From positions 1 to 46,245 of the forward strand of contig NZ_JAPUVI010000063.1 of NCBI RefSeq assembly GCF_029255285.1: a DNA stretch of 46,245 nt. Reading direction: 5' to 3'. Shown piece after piece: positions 18,351 through 27,789 of the stretch (its first letter is position 1; the number at the start of each line of letters is the position of its first letter). The translations under genes and the position numbers were made by a program. Origin of the DNA: Accumulibacter sp. (GTDB lineage Bacteria; Pseudomonadota; Gammaproteobacteria; Burkholderiales; Rhodocyclaceae). The notes under the pieces are model-generated. The model was given only the letters and a program-made list of their open reading frames with translations, did no database searches and had not been told where the DNA came from.

Positions 18351-20165
18351 GTGAACTCGCCGGCGCTCGATCTCTTGCGCCGCGTTTTCGGCTATGCGTC
18401 GTTTCGCGGCGAGCAAGCGGTCATCGTCGACCATGTCGTCGGCGGCGGCGACGCTCTGGTGCTGATGCCTACCGGTGGCGGCAAGTCGCTTTGCTACCAG
18501 ATTCCGGCCCTCTTGCGGCCGGGCGTCGGCATCGTCGTTTCACCCCTGATCGCGCTCATGCAGAACCAGGTGGACGCCTTGCGCCAAGCCGGGGTGCGGG
18601 CCGCGTGCCTGAACTCCGCGCTGGACTTCCAGGCCGTCGTGGATACCGAACGCCGCTTGCAGCGTGGCGAACTCGACCTCGTCTACGTGGCGCCGGAGCG
18701 CCTGCTCACCGACCGCTTCATCGGCTTGCTCGAACAACTGGTGACGCGCCAAGGGGTCGCCCTCTTTGCCATCGACGAAGCCCACTGCGTCTCGCAATGG
18801 GGACACGATTTCCGCCCGGAGTACATTCAGCTTTCGCAACTGCACGAACGCTTTCCCGCCGTTCCGCGCATCGCGCTCACGGCGACCGCCGATCAGCTCA
18901 CCCGCCAGGAAATCATCCAGCGGCTACGCCTCGAGGAGGCGCGGCTATTCGTCGCCAGCTTCGACCGGCCGAACATTCGCTACACCGTCGTCGAGCGGGA
19001 CAACCCGCGCCAGCAACTGCTCGCCTTTCTCGCCGCACACCCGGCGGCGGCCGGCATCGTGTACTGCCTCTCGCGCCGCAAGGTCGACGAGACGGCGGCC
19101 TGGCTCAACACCCAGGGAGTAAGAGCCTTGCCCTACCACGCGGGTTTGCCGGCGGCCGACCGCCAGCGCCATCAGCAGAGCTTTCTCGGCGACGACGGCG
19201 TGGTCATGGTGGCCACCATCGCTTTCGGGATGGGCATAGACAAACCCGACGTGCGCTTCGTCGCCCATCTCGACCTGCCCAAGAGTCTCGAAGCCTACTA
19301 TCAGGAAACCGGACGCGCGGGGCGCGACGGCGAGCCGTCGGAAGCGTGGATGACCTATGGGCTGAACGATGTCGTGATTCACCGCCAGATGATCGAGGAG
19401 TCGGGCGCGCCCGACGAACAGAAGCGCATCGAAAGGCAGAAGCTCGACAGCATGCTGGCCTATTGCGAATCGGCGCGCTGCCGCCGCGTCATCCTGCTCA
19501 ACTACTTCGGCGAGGACGCCGCGCCTTGCGGCAATTGCGACGTCTGTCTCGAACCGCCGGTGGTCTGGGATGGGACGGTGGCGGCGCAAAAAGCCTTGTC
19601 GGCTGCCTTGCGCACCGGTCAGCGTTTCGGCGCCGGGCACCTGATCGACCTCCTGCGTGGCCGACGGACGGAGAAAATCCAGCAATTCGGTCATGATCGC
19701 CTGCCCACCTTCGGCGTCGGCGCGGAGATGGACGAGATGGCTTGGCGCTCGGTGTTTCGGCAACTGCTCGCCGGCGGTCTGCTCGAAGCCGACGCCAGCG
19801 CCTACGGCGCCCTGAAACTGACCGACAGCGCGCGCCCGGTCCTCAAAGGGCAACTCAGCCTCGAGCTTCGCCGCCAGGCGGCGCGGCCGCGCGGCCGCGC
19901 GGCGAGGAGCAAGACCGGGTCGCCGGCCGCGGCGCCACGGCCCAGGAGCGAATCGCCGCTGCTTGCCCGGCTGCGCGAGTGGCGCAGCCAGAAGGCACGC
20001 GAGCAGGGGGTTCCGGCCTACGTCATCCTGCATGACCGAACGCTGTTCGAGATTGCCGCACTGCTTCCCGACTCCGTGCCGGCGCTGCTCTCGGTGCCGG
20101 GAATCGGCCTCGCCAAGGCGGAGCGTTACGGCGCCGAACTCCTGGCGATCGTCGCCGCCGCCTGA
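18351..20165 (+). CDS. recQ: ATP-dependent DNA helicase RecQ
   Basis: A 3'-5' helicase in RecF-pathway recombination. The 604-residue protein starts at GTG 18351. The helicase core has [16 protein letters not shown] (Walker A), [36 protein letters not shown] (DEAH and RecQ aromatic loop), [16 protein letters not shown] and [15 protein letters not shown]. The zinc site CESARCRR...CGNCDVC and the RQC domain follow. An Arg/Ala-rich linker (about 500-525) leads to a C-terminal HRDC domain (about 530-604, [26 protein letters not shown]). It is complete and typical. Confidence 0.96.
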   Translation: MNSPALDLLRRVFGYASFRGEQAVIVDHVVGGGDALVLMPTGGGKSLCYQIPALLRPGVGIVVSPLIALMQNQVDALRQAGVRAACLNSALDFQAVVDTERRLQRGELDLVYVAPERLLTDRFIGLLEQLVTRQGVALFAIDEAHCVSQWGHDFRPEYIQLSQLHERFPAVPRIALTATADQLTRQEIIQRLRLEEARLFVASFDRPNIRYTVVERDNPRQQLLAFLAAHPAAAGIVYCLSRRKVDETAAWLNTQGVRALPYHAGLPAADRQRHQQSFLGDDGVVMVATIAFGMGIDKPDVRFVAHLDLPKSLEAYYQETGRAGRDGEPSEAWMTYGLNDVVIHRQMIEESGAPDEQKRIERQKLDSMLAYCESARCRRVILLNYFGEDAAPCGNCDVCLEPPVVWDGTVAAQKALSAALRTGQRFGAGHLIDLLRGRRTEKIQQFGHDRLPTFGVGAEMDEMAWRSVFRQLLAGGLLEADASAYGALKLTDSARPVLKGQLSLELRRQAARPRGRAARSKTGSPAAAPRPRSESPLLARLREWRSQKAREQGVPAYVILHDRTLFEIAALLPDSVPALLSVPGIGLAKAERYGAELLAIVAAA

Positions 20166-20209
20166 GGTGGGGGCGCCGCCGCGGCGCGCTTGCCGGGGCT
20201 CTCCGGTGC

Positions 20210-21364
20210 TCAGTAGTTCGGAAAATACTGGGCCGGCGCCAGGGCGATCGGAAACAGCGGCTGGCCGAGCAGGGCGCGCGCCGTGGCTTCGGTGAGCGAG
20301 ATGCAGTCACGGTATTGCGGCGGCCCGCCGGTCTTGGACTGGAAATAGCGCGTCAGCGTGACGATGCCGACCAGGCGGCCGTCGTCGTCGAGCAGCGGAC
20401 CGCCGGACGAGCCGGGCCGGCATTCGTTGGTCGAAAACAGAAAGCTCTCGCCCTTGAGCGAGACGCGGTCGAGAAAACGCCCCTGGGACCAGATGATGTC
20501 CCGCGAACCGCCCGGGTGGCCGAGCGTATGCACCGTATCGCCGGGGCGCAGCGCCGCCGAGTCTCCCCACGCGACGCTGTCGTTGCCGGCTCCGGGAGCG
20601 TACAGCAGGCAGGCGTCCTCTTCCACCAGGCGGGCGTACTTCTCCACCTTATAGGCCGTCCTGGTCACGCTGTGGATGGCAAACAGCCGGTTCGTCGCGC
20701 CGCCGGCCAGCACGTGGCAGTTGGTCAGGATGCGGTCGGGGCCGATCAGCACGCCGGAGCCGGAATTCCGTCGCTGGCCGATCAAGAACACCGACCAGGC
20801 CAGGTAACGGAGATCGAAACCGGGCTGTTTGACGCCGCGCGCCGCTTGCACGACGGCCACCGTCGTGGCGGCCGGCGCCTCCGCCAGCGGACGGGTTTCG
20901 GCCTTGGCGGCGGCCGGCGGTTCGGGCAGCAGGACGGCTGGCTCGGCACCGGCGGTGTCGCCCGGCGCGTCGTCCGGCGCGTCGTCCGGCGGCGGAGCGA
21001 GCGGCTGTCGCGGTGCCGGCCGGTCGGCGACGGCGCGGGGACCGGGCGCCGCGCCGCCACGCCAGAAGACGATGGCCGGCAGCGCGAGCAGCAGAACGAC
21101 CACCCACACCGCCGTCCGCGGGCCGCGGCGCCCCGGCGCGCCGGGGTTTTCAGCCGCCGCCGTCGCCCGGCGCGCCAGTTGCCCGTCGTAGGCCGCGCGG
21201 CGCACCGGATGGCGCAGCGTATCGTAGGCCACGACGAGCAGCGACAGTTCGTCCGGGTTGCCCTGCAGCGCCTGCCGCCGGGCCGTGTAGGCGGCTTCCA
21301 CCTGTGCGCTGTCCGCCTGCGCCGTAACGCCCAGAACCTCGTACAGTGTGCGTGCCGTCATCAT
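20210..21364 (-). CDS. Membrane-anchored trypsin-like protease with a degenerate J domain
   Basis: I choose the ATG at 21364 (MMTARTLYEVLGV), giving 384 residues. Residues about 5-65 look like a DnaJ J domain but have NPDE where J domains have HPD, so DnaK stimulation is doubtful. One transmembrane helix follows (about 90-108, VWVVVLLLALPAIVF), then a Pro/Ala/Asp linker with short repeats (DDAPDDAPGD). The C-terminal half is a trypsin/HtrA-like protease: GSGVLIGPDRILTNCHVLAG (His), EEDACLLYAPG (Asp) and CRPGSSGGPLLDDDG (Ser). No PDZ domain is seen. It would face the periplasm if the N-terminus is cytoplasmic. It is divergent from the rhodanese gene. Confidence 0.85.
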   Translation of the reverse strand: MMTARTLYEVLGVTAQADSAQVEAAYTARRQALQGNPDELSLLVVAYDTLRHPVRRAAYDGQLARRATAAAENPGAPGRRGPRTAVWVVVLLLALPAIVFWRGGAAPGPRAVADRPAPRQPLAPPPDDAPDDAPGDTAGAEPAVLLPEPPAAAKAETRPLAEAPAATTVAVVQAARGVKQPGFDLRYLAWSVFLIGQRRNSGSGVLIGPDRILTNCHVLAGGATNRLFAIHSVTRTAYKVEKYARLVEEDACLLYAPGAGNDSVAWGDSAALRPGDTVHTLGHPGGSRDIIWSQGRFLDRVSLKGESFLFSTNECRPGSSGGPLLDDDGRLVGIVTLTRYFQSKTGGPPQYRDCISLTEATARALLGQPLFPIALAPAQYFPNY

Positions 21365-21428
21365 TCCATGGTCGCTCGAGCAAAAGCCGATTGTAGAATA
21401 GTCGGACCCCTTTTCCGGAGTACCTCTC

Positions 21429-21875
21429 ATGCGGCGTCACCTGTTGCTTGGCCTGCTCGTTCTGCTGCCCGCGCTCGCCGTTCGCGCCGAGGTGATCGAC
21501 ATCGGCAACGCCGAACTGGCGCGCCTGAGCGCCGCTGGCGTGCCGCTGATCGACATCCGGACGGCTGCCGAATGGCAGGACACCGGAATCGTTCCGGGCA
21601 GCCGCCTGCTGACCTTCGTCGATCCCGACGGGCGCATCGACGCGCCGGCCTGGCTGGCACGCGTGCGGGCCATCGCCAAGCCCGAGCAGCCGCTGATCCT
21701 CATCTGCCGGAGCGGCAACCGGACGCGCGCCGCCAGCCAGTTGCTCGCCCAGCAGGCGGGCTACCGAACGGTCTATAACGTCAAGGACGGCGTCCGCTCG
21801 TGGGCCGCCGACGGCCGACCACTGGTCGCCGCGCCGGGCGCCTTGGCCGCCTGTCCCGCCGGCGCGCGCTGCTGA
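21429..21875 (+). CDS. Exported rhodanese-like sulfurtransferase
   Basis: This 148-residue product begins with a signal peptide (MRRHLLLGLLVLLPALAVRA). A single rhodanese domain follows: PLIDIRTAAEWQDTGIVPGS and the active-site loop ICRSGNRTRAAS with a catalytic Cys near residue 98. It is likely periplasmic and could move sulfane sulfur or act in thiol chemistry; no substrate is evident. An AGTACCTCTC leader gives only a weak ribosome site. Confidence 0.88.
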   Translation: MRRHLLLGLLVLLPALAVRAEVIDIGNAELARLSAAGVPLIDIRTAAEWQDTGIVPGSRLLTFVDPDGRIDAPAWLARVRAIAKPEQPLILICRSGNRTRAASQLLAQQAGYRTVYNVKDGVRSWAADGRPLVAAPGALAACPAGARC

Positions 21876-21893
21876 GACGGCGCGGCGCGCCAA

Positions 21894-22412
21894 TCAGTCG
21901 ATCGTCGCGTCGAGCAGCCGTCGGTAGACCTGCAGGTCGGCGGACGAAAAACAGCAGAAGATCACCTCCCGCAGAACGGCGACTTCGGCGCCTGCCGAAC
22001 GCACGGTGGACACGGCGATCGCGGCCGCCTGCTCGACCGGATAGCCGTAGATGCCGGTGCTGATGCCCGGAAAAGCGAGGCTCGTCAGTTCCTCGGCCGC
22101 CGCCAGTTCGAGTGAGCGCCGGTAGCACGAAGCCAGTTTTTCCGCTTCGCCGCGACCGCCGCCCTGCCACACCGGACCGACGGCGTGGATGACATAGCGT
22201 GCCGGCAGCCGATAGCCGCGGCTGAGCCTGGCGTCGCCGGTCGGACAAGGGCCCAGCCGCCGGCACTCCTGCAACAGATCGGGACCGGCGGCGCGATGGA
22301 TCGCCCCGTCGACGCCGCCGCCGCCGAGCAGCGACGAATTGGCGGCATTGACGATGGCGTCGACGGCCAGCGTAGTGATGTCGGCGTGCAGGGCGCGCAG
22401 AAGCGTCGGCAT
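21894..22412 (-). CDS. Macrodomain protein, O-acetyl-ADP-ribose deacetylase type
   Basis: This 172-residue stand-alone macrodomain ([20 protein letters not shown] start at 22412) has the family signatures [24 protein letters not shown] and [13 protein letters not shown], which bind ADP-ribose. Relatives hydrolyse O-acetyl-ADP-ribose or remove ADP-ribose from proteins. A GGAG site lies 8 bases before the ATG. The frame is open much further upstream, but that part is arginine-rich and overlaps gene debris. It is convergent with the rhodanese gene. Confidence 0.92.
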   Translation of the reverse strand: MPTLLRALHADITTLAVDAIVNAANSSLLGGGGVDGAIHRAAGPDLLQECRRLGPCPTGDARLSRGYRLPARYVIHAVGPVWQGGGRGEAEKLASCYRRSLELAAAEELTSLAFPGISTGIYGYPVEQAAAIAVSTVRSAGAEVAVLREVIFCCFSSADLQVYRRLLDATID

Positions 22413-22483
22413 GACGGAACTCCGTGTCGGGAAATCGGGGCCGGGCGCCGGCGGCACCCGTGACTCCATTGTAGGCGGCGGCG

Positions 22484-22592
22484 CGCCACCGTGCTCGAGT
22501 TCGGCGACCGCAAGCAGATCGGCGCCGTTCACCTGTCGACCAGCCTGGTCGCCGACCTCCAGCTCGTAGCCGCCGCCTGCGTCTGGGCCTAC
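22484..22592 (+). pseudogene. Fragment of the small membrane-protein gene at 25512
   Basis: About 109 bp nearly identical to 25652-25760 inside the intact gene at 25512-25895. It encodes the segment [20 protein letters not shown] and then [10 protein letters not shown] before similarity stops. Start, N-terminal and C-terminal parts are missing. The near identity indicates a recent partial duplication about 3 kb from the parent copy. Confidence 0.85.
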
Positions 22593-22629
22593 CCGGTGTA
22601 CGACAGCGGCGGGCAGGCCGTCGCTGCCA

Positions 22630-22900
22630 TGCTCGATCATCGCCCGCAACGATCCGCCCGAGGTTCACTTCGACCAGCGGATCCATCCTGACCAGGGCGG
22701 CGAGCATGGCGGCGTCTACTGCTACGCGCGCCTCGCGGCGGTCGCTACGAGCATCCGCGCTTCGGCAATCGGATGACAAGCCGCGGTCCGATCGCCGATC
22801 TGATTGCCCGGCGCTTGACGCTACGTCTCGCCGGCTGGGCGTTGACCAGGAGCCGGTGGAGTTGGTCGCAGCTCAGGCCGCCGCTTTCTTCCCTGCGGGA
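22630..22900 (+). pseudogene. Decayed PA0069-type radical SAM protein
   Basis: Frame 22630 onward reads [20 protein letters not shown], then DQGGEHGGVYCYAR. This mirrors the family pattern IIARNDSPD..FDRSINPY.GCEHGC.YC.AR, but two of the three radical-SAM cysteines are Gly. From 22747 another frame resumes as HPRFGNRMTSRGPIADLIAR, then, after a further shift, SRRLGVDQEPVEL, which resembles the family's C-terminus. Roughly 200 internal residues are missing. The gene is dead by deletion, frameshift and loss of cluster ligands. Confidence 0.75.
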
Positions 22901-22924
22901 CGCGAGGTGGCGACCTTGAGGAAT

Positions 22925-25126
22925 TCACGAATCCGCGTCGCGTAGCTGAGCCTCCAGCCCGGCCGCATCGCTGACCGGCAGGTCGCAGCGTCCGTGACGG
23001 CAGACGTAGGCCGTGGGGCGGCCGCCTTGCGCGACCTTGTTGCCGACAAAGGGGATCGTTTGCGCAAGCGCGGCGATCGCCGATTCCGGCGCGGCGGCGA
23101 GCGCGCGGGCGGGCAGGAAGTGCCGGCGCAGGACGGCCTGCAAGGGTGCGGCCGCCGTCGTCCCGCCATCTGGCCAGACGATGGCGATCTGGCGCGGCGT
23201 GGCGGCCAGGAAATCGACGGCCAGCAAGGCTTCGGTCATGGCGAACGGCCGCTCGGTGAGTACGGCGGCATGGGCACGCAGGCCGCGCTCGGCGATCCGG
23301 CGCCAGCGATCGTCGTCGGTGAGCACACCGAGACGGAGCGCGTTCAGCAGGGCGACCGAAGTTCCCGAAGGTTCGGCGCCGTCGTAGGCGGGTTTCTCGC
23401 GCGCGATCAGCATTTCGTGCGCCTCGCTGCTCATGAACCAGCCGCCTGCCGGATCGGCGAAGAGGCGCTCGCTGGTCTCGGCCAACACCAGGGCATCGCT
23501 TAGGTGGCGTACGTCGAAGGTGCCTTCGTAGAGATCGATGAGGCCGGCCGCGAGAAAGGCATGGTCGTCGAGGAAGGCCGCTTGCCGTGCCTGGCCGTCC
23601 TTGAAGCTGCGCCGGAGTCCGCCGTCGGCGCCGCGCAGCTGCGTGAGTACGAAATCCGCCGCCCGCACCGCTGCGGCGACGTAGTGCGGCGCGTCCAGAA
23701 GGCGTCCGGCGACGGCAAGGGCCGAGATCATCAGCCCGTTCCAGGAGGCGAGGATCTTCTCGTCGCGCAAGGGCGGCGTGCGCCTGGCGCGTACTTCGTA
23801 GAGCCTGGCCCGCGCGGCGGTCAGTGCCTCCCAGGTGGCTTCGTCGGGACGCGGCACGTTGAGGATGGTGTTCCCCTCCCAGTTGCCGCCCGGGTGCACG
23901 TCATAGTGGGCAAGGAAGCGCTCGGTCGTAGCGCCGTCCCCGAGAGCGTCCAGCTCGCGCCGGATCTCGTCCTCGCGCCAAACGAAGAAGCGTCCTTCCT
24001 CGCCTTCCGAATCGGCGTCGGTTGCCGAATAGAAGCCGCCGCCGGCGTCCGTCATCTCGCGCAGAATGTAGTCGCAGGTCTCGCGCGCGACGCGAGCGAA
24101 GTCGGCGCGGCCGGTGACCTGGAACGCCTCGGCGTAGGCCACGACCAACAGCGCGTTGTCGTAGAGCATCTTTTCGAAATGCGGCACCAGCCAGCGGGCA
24201 TCGGTGGAGTAGCGGTGAAAGCCACCGCCAAGCTGATCGTAGAGGCCGCCGGCGGCCATCTTTTCCAGCGTCAGGGTTGCCATGCGCAGGGCGTCGGCAT
24301 CGCCGGTGCGCTGGTGATGGCGCAGCAGCAGGCGTACGGGGATGTGCGAAGGGAACTTCGGCGCTCGGCTCAGGCCGCCGTACCGGGCGTCGAAAGACTT
24401 CCGGTAATGCTCGACGGTGGCGTCGATCACGTCAGCCGCAGGCAAACCGATGGCGGCGTCGGCGCCACTCGCGCCGGCACCCTGCATCTGCTGGCGAATC
24501 GCCTCCACCAGCGCCTTACACGCCTGCCCGACACGATCGGGGTCGCGCTGGAAGGTGTCGGACAAGGCGCCGAGCAGCGACAGGAAGCCGCGCCGGGTGC
24601 CGCGGTCGCCGTCGCGCGGCGGGAAGTAGGTGCCGCCGAAGAAGGGTTCGCGTGCCGCCGTCAGCCAGACGCTCATCGGCCAGCCGCCGGCACCGGTCAA
24701 TTGCTGCACGGCGCTCATGTAGACGGCATCGATGTCGGGGCGCTCCTCGCGATCGACCTTGATGGCGACGTAGTGACGGTTGAGGAAGCGGGCAATCGCC
24801 TCGTCCTCGAAGGACTCAGCCTCCATCACGTGGCACCAGTGACAGGTCGAATAGCCGATCGAGAGGAACACCGGGCGGCCGAGCCGCCGCGCCTCGGCGA
24901 ACGCCTCGTCACCCCAGGGGAACCAGTTGACCGGGTTGTGCGCGTGCTGCAGCAGGTAGGGGCTGGTCTCCAGAGCCAGTCGGTTGATGAACAGCGGGCG
25001 GCCGTCGGCGTCCAGGTGGTGCGTGCGCGGAACATAGGCCGGTCCGCGCAGGGCGATCGCGCCGGCAAGCCGCGCTTGCAGTTCGGCGGCAAACGGTTCG
25101 GCTCCGGGGGGCGTAGCATCAGGCAT
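22925..25126 (-). CDS. Thioredoxin-domain protein, YyaL/SPATA20 (COG1331) family
   Basis: This 733-residue protein has an N-terminal thioredoxin-like domain (about 25-190): [40 protein letters not shown] with a CxxC-type [16 protein letters not shown] and [10 protein letters not shown]. The rest is an (alpha/alpha)6 glycosidase-like region containing [20 protein letters not shown]. An AGGAG site precedes the ATG at 25126. The family is widespread but its reaction is not established. Length and motifs are complete. Confidence 0.9.
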   Translation of the reverse strand: MPDATPPGAEPFAAELQARLAGAIALRGPAYVPRTHHLDADGRPLFINRLALETSPYLLQHAHNPVNWFPWGDEAFAEARRLGRPVFLSIGYSTCHWCHVMEAESFEDEAIARFLNRHYVAIKVDREERPDIDAVYMSAVQQLTGAGGWPMSVWLTAAREPFFGGTYFPPRDGDRGTRRGFLSLLGALSDTFQRDPDRVGQACKALVEAIRQQMQGAGASGADAAIGLPAADVIDATVEHYRKSFDARYGGLSRAPKFPSHIPVRLLLRHHQRTGDADALRMATLTLEKMAAGGLYDQLGGGFHRYSTDARWLVPHFEKMLYDNALLVVAYAEAFQVTGRADFARVARETCDYILREMTDAGGGFYSATDADSEGEEGRFFVWREDEIRRELDALGDGATTERFLAHYDVHPGGNWEGNTILNVPRPDEATWEALTAARARLYEVRARRTPPLRDEKILASWNGLMISALAVAGRLLDAPHYVAAAVRAADFVLTQLRGADGGLRRSFKDGQARQAAFLDDHAFLAAGLIDLYEGTFDVRHLSDALVLAETSERLFADPAGGWFMSSEAHEMLIAREKPAYDGAEPSGTSVALLNALRLGVLTDDDRWRRIAERGLRAHAAVLTERPFAMTEALLAVDFLAATPRQIAIVWPDGGTTAAAPLQAVLRRHFLPARALAAAPESAIAALAQTIPFVGNKVAQGGRPTAYVCRHGRCDLPVSDAAGLEAQLRDADS

Positions 25127-25511
25127 GGCGTGCTCCTCGCGGCGGGGTGCGTTCGAAGGGAGCGGTGAGTATAGGTCAAGCGCGATCCCGGCGGCCGCAA
25201 GGGGGCATCGGCGGCTCGCTCGCTTGGGCTGGATATATTCTGGCGCCTGTCACCAACTCGCCGCGCGAGGTTTCGCCGGTAGTCGGAAGTTCGTGACGCC
25301 CGCAGGCACGCTTGGACACGACTAGAGAACGCGGAATAGGCTCCAGATTCGCCTGCTCTTGCCGCGGAAATCATGGAAATCGCCGCCGCGCCGCCGTCAA
25401 ACGCCGGCCGCCGCACGGCCGCCGTTTTCTTTCCACCCGCCGCGGCGTATGCTGTCGACCTATGCCCGCACGCTTGGCGTGGCGACTTCCCCCGACCCGG
25501 AGAGAGTGTCC
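25127..25511. other. 385-bp divergent intergenic region
   Basis: It separates the minus-strand thioredoxin-domain gene from the plus-strand membrane-protein gene and should hold promoters for both. On the reverse strand TATACT (25172-25167) could be a -10 for the former; on the plus strand GATATATTC near 25230 is another -10-like patch. No -35 with proper spacing stands out. I see no gene, repeat or RNA motif here. Confidence 0.5.
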
Positions 25512-25895
25512 ATGAATCTGGAAAAAGTGGTTTTCGGTTTCTTCATCGTCCTTGCCGCGACGCTGAACTTCGGCTTCTTCATCGGCGACATCGACCAGCC
25601 GATGCATCATCACATCTACGAGCTGTTTGCCGCCATCGTCGTCAACCTGATCGCCACCGTGCTCAAGTTCGGTGACCGCACACAGATCGGCGCCGTTCAC
25701 CTGTCGACCAGCCTGGTCGCCGACCTCCAGCTCGTTGCCGCCGCCTGCGTCTGGGCCTTCGCGGTGCACGTCGGTGGCGAGGGAATGTCGCCCGAAGTCA
25801 CCACCAGCGTCGTCTCGCTGAGCGGCGGCGCGCTGTTCGCCAACGTCGTCTCGGTCGTCCTGCTGATTGCCGAAACCGTGATGCTGCGGCGCTGA
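25512..25895 (+). CDS. Small four-helix membrane protein (DUF6394-like)
   Basis: From the ATG at 25512 (MNLEKVVFGFFIVLAATLNF) the product is 127 residues with about four predicted membrane helices, near 5-27, 35-52, 65-85 and 100-122. It begins 13 bp before the potassium channel gene ends its leader and is almost certainly co-transcribed with it, so it may be an accessory or ion-related protein. The family name is from memory and the function is unknown. A 109-bp piece of this gene is duplicated at 22484. Confidence 0.75.
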   Translation: MNLEKVVFGFFIVLAATLNFGFFIGDIDQPMHHHIYELFAAIVVNLIATVLKFGDRTQIGAVHLSTSLVADLQLVAAACVWAFAVHVGGEGMSPEVTTSVVSLSGGALFANVVSVVLLIAETVMLRR

Positions 25896-25908
25896 CGGCG
25901 GCGCCGCC

Positions 25909-27642
25909 ATGAACACCGGCGTCCTGTTTCTCGCCTTGCGGCGCATGCGCGCGCCGCTGATCGTACTGATCGTCATCTACGCCGTGTCTACGCTCGGCCT
26001 GACGCTGGTCCCCGGGGTCGACGCCGAAGGCCGGCCGGCGCCGCCGATGAGCTTCTTCCACGCCTTCTACTTCGTCAGCTACACGGCGACGACGATCGGT
26101 TTCGGCGAGCTGCCGACAGCCTTTTCCGATGCCCAGCGGATGTGGGTGACGGTGTCGATCTACCTCTCCGTCGTCGGCTGGTCGTACTCCATCGTCAGTC
26201 TGCTGGCGCTGGTGCAGGACAAGGGCTTTCAGCAGGTGCTGCTGACCAGCCGCTTCGCACGCCGCGTCGGCCAGCTCGGCGAAGCCTTCTACATCGTCTG
26301 CGGCTGTGGCGAGACCGGCCTGCTGATCGCCCGGGCGCTGGACCACGACGGAATTCGCGTCGTCGTCGTCGAGCGATCCGAGGCGCGCGTCCAGGAACTC
26401 GAACTGGAGGACTTCTCGGCCGACATCCTCGTCCTGTGCGCCGACGCGGCGCAGCCGCAGCACCTCCTGATGGCCGGACTGCGGCACCGGAGTTGCCGCG
26501 GCGTGCTGGCGATGACCGACGACGACGCGGCCAATCTGGCGATCGCCATCGCTAGCCGACTGATCAATCCGCGGCTGCGCATCGTCGCCCGCGTCGCCAG
26601 TCCGGCGATCGAGGCCAACATGATGTCCTTCGGCACGCACTACGTCGTCAACCACTTCGAAAAATTCGCCGACTACCTGGCGCAGGCGATCCACTCGCCG
26701 AACTGGTTTCGCCTCGTCGACCTGCTGACCGGCCTGCCGGGTCAGGAAGTCCCCGAGCGCCACGACCCGCCGGCCGGCGACTGGGTGGTCTGCGGCTACG
26801 GCCGTTTCGGGCAGGCCGTGGTGCGCAATCTCGGACGCCAGGGAATCAACCTGACGGTCATCGACCCCACTCCGACGCTGCCGGCCGGCGTCCGCCACAT
26901 CGTCGGCCAAGGCACCGAAGCGGCGCCGCTGCGCCAGGCCGGCGTCGACAGCGCGGTCGGAATCGTCGCCGCGAGCGACAACGACACCAACAACCTGTCG
27001 ATCGCCATGACCGCCAAGGAAGTCAACCCGGATCTCTTCGTCGTCCTGCGCCAGAACCGCGTCGCCAACCAGATCCTCTTCGACGCCTACGACGCCGACT
27101 TCACGATGGTGCCGTCGCGCATCGTCGCCCGCGAGTGTCTGGCGCTGATCACCTCGCCGCTGCTCGCGCGTTTCCTGAAGCTCGTCCGCGCCTGGCCCGA
27201 GACGCGCGCCGCCGACCTCGCCGGCCGCCTCGAAGCGCTGTTCGGCCGGCGCGTGCCGCTCGTCTGGGGCGTCCGCCTGAACGCCGCCGACGCGCCGGCC
27301 GTGCACCGGCGACTGGTCCTGGAGCAGGCCAGCCTGTCGCTCGGCCGCCTGCGGGCCGACCCGGCGGCGCGCGACGAAGCGCTGCCGCTGCTGCCGCTGC
27401 TGCTGCAGCGCGACGGGCGCGACTACCCATTGCCCGACGACGAAACGATCGTCGCCGCCGGCGACGAGATATTGTTCGCCGGCACGCGCGCCGCCAAGAC
27501 GGCGCAAAACCTGACGCTCGACCATCGCACCGTGCTCGACTACGTCCTCACCGGCCGCGACACCCCCGGCTGGCTGTGGAGCTGGCTGAGCCGTGCCGGG
27601 CGGGCGGCGGAGAGCCGGCGCAACGAGCCGCGCCGGGTCTAG
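25909..27642 (+). CDS. Potassium channel with two RCK (TrkA-N/TrkA-C) domains
   Basis: This 577-residue protein has two membrane helices (about 13-35 and 78-100) around a pore loop with TTIGFGE at 61-67, a variant of the TVGYGD selectivity filter. The first RCK domain begins near 125 (FYIVCGCGETGLLIARAL) and the second near 290 (DWVVCGYGRFGQAVVRNL); both have Rossmann GxGxxG patterns for nucleotide binding. The C-terminus contains a TrkA-C-like segment. It is preceded by the small membrane protein gene with 13-bp spacing. Gating ligand is unknown; K+ selectivity is inferred from the filter. Confidence 0.88.
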   Translation: MNTGVLFLALRRMRAPLIVLIVIYAVSTLGLTLVPGVDAEGRPAPPMSFFHAFYFVSYTATTIGFGELPTAFSDAQRMWVTVSIYLSVVGWSYSIVSLLALVQDKGFQQVLLTSRFARRVGQLGEAFYIVCGCGETGLLIARALDHDGIRVVVVERSEARVQELELEDFSADILVLCADAAQPQHLLMAGLRHRSCRGVLAMTDDDAANLAIAIASRLINPRLRIVARVASPAIEANMMSFGTHYVVNHFEKFADYLAQAIHSPNWFRLVDLLTGLPGQEVPERHDPPAGDWVVCGYGRFGQAVVRNLGRQGINLTVIDPTPTLPAGVRHIVGQGTEAAPLRQAGVDSAVGIVAASDNDTNNLSIAMTAKEVNPDLFVVLRQNRVANQILFDAYDADFTMVPSRIVARECLALITSPLLARFLKLVRAWPETRAADLAGRLEALFGRRVPLVWGVRLNAADAPAVHRRLVLEQASLSLGRLRADPAARDEALPLLPLLLQRDGRDYPLPDDETIVAAGDEILFAGTRAAKTAQNLTLDHRTVLDYVLTGRDTPGWLWSWLSRAGRAAESRRNEPRRV

Positions 27643-27695
27643 GCGGCGCCCCGGCCGGCCCCGACAAAGCCCGAGGAAAGCGGCACGCCGCGCGT

Positions 27696-27724
27696 TTGAC
27701 ACTCCTCCTGGCAGGGTCGATACT
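27696..27724 (+). promoter_or_regulatory. Sigma-70-type promoter of the TIR-MoxR-DGR operon
   Basis: A perfect -35 TTGACA (27696-27701), a 17-bp spacer and -10 GATACT (27719-27724) lie 65 bp before the TIR gene. All downstream genes to 35705 overlap or nearly touch, so this is probably the operon's main promoter. A strong ribosome site (GGGGGAGGG, ending 27784) precedes the first ATG. Confidence 0.72.
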
Positions 27725-27789
27725 TTCCCGGCGGCGGCGCCACGGCGGGCGGCGCGGGAAGGGCAGACAATCCCTGGGGGAGGGTTCCG

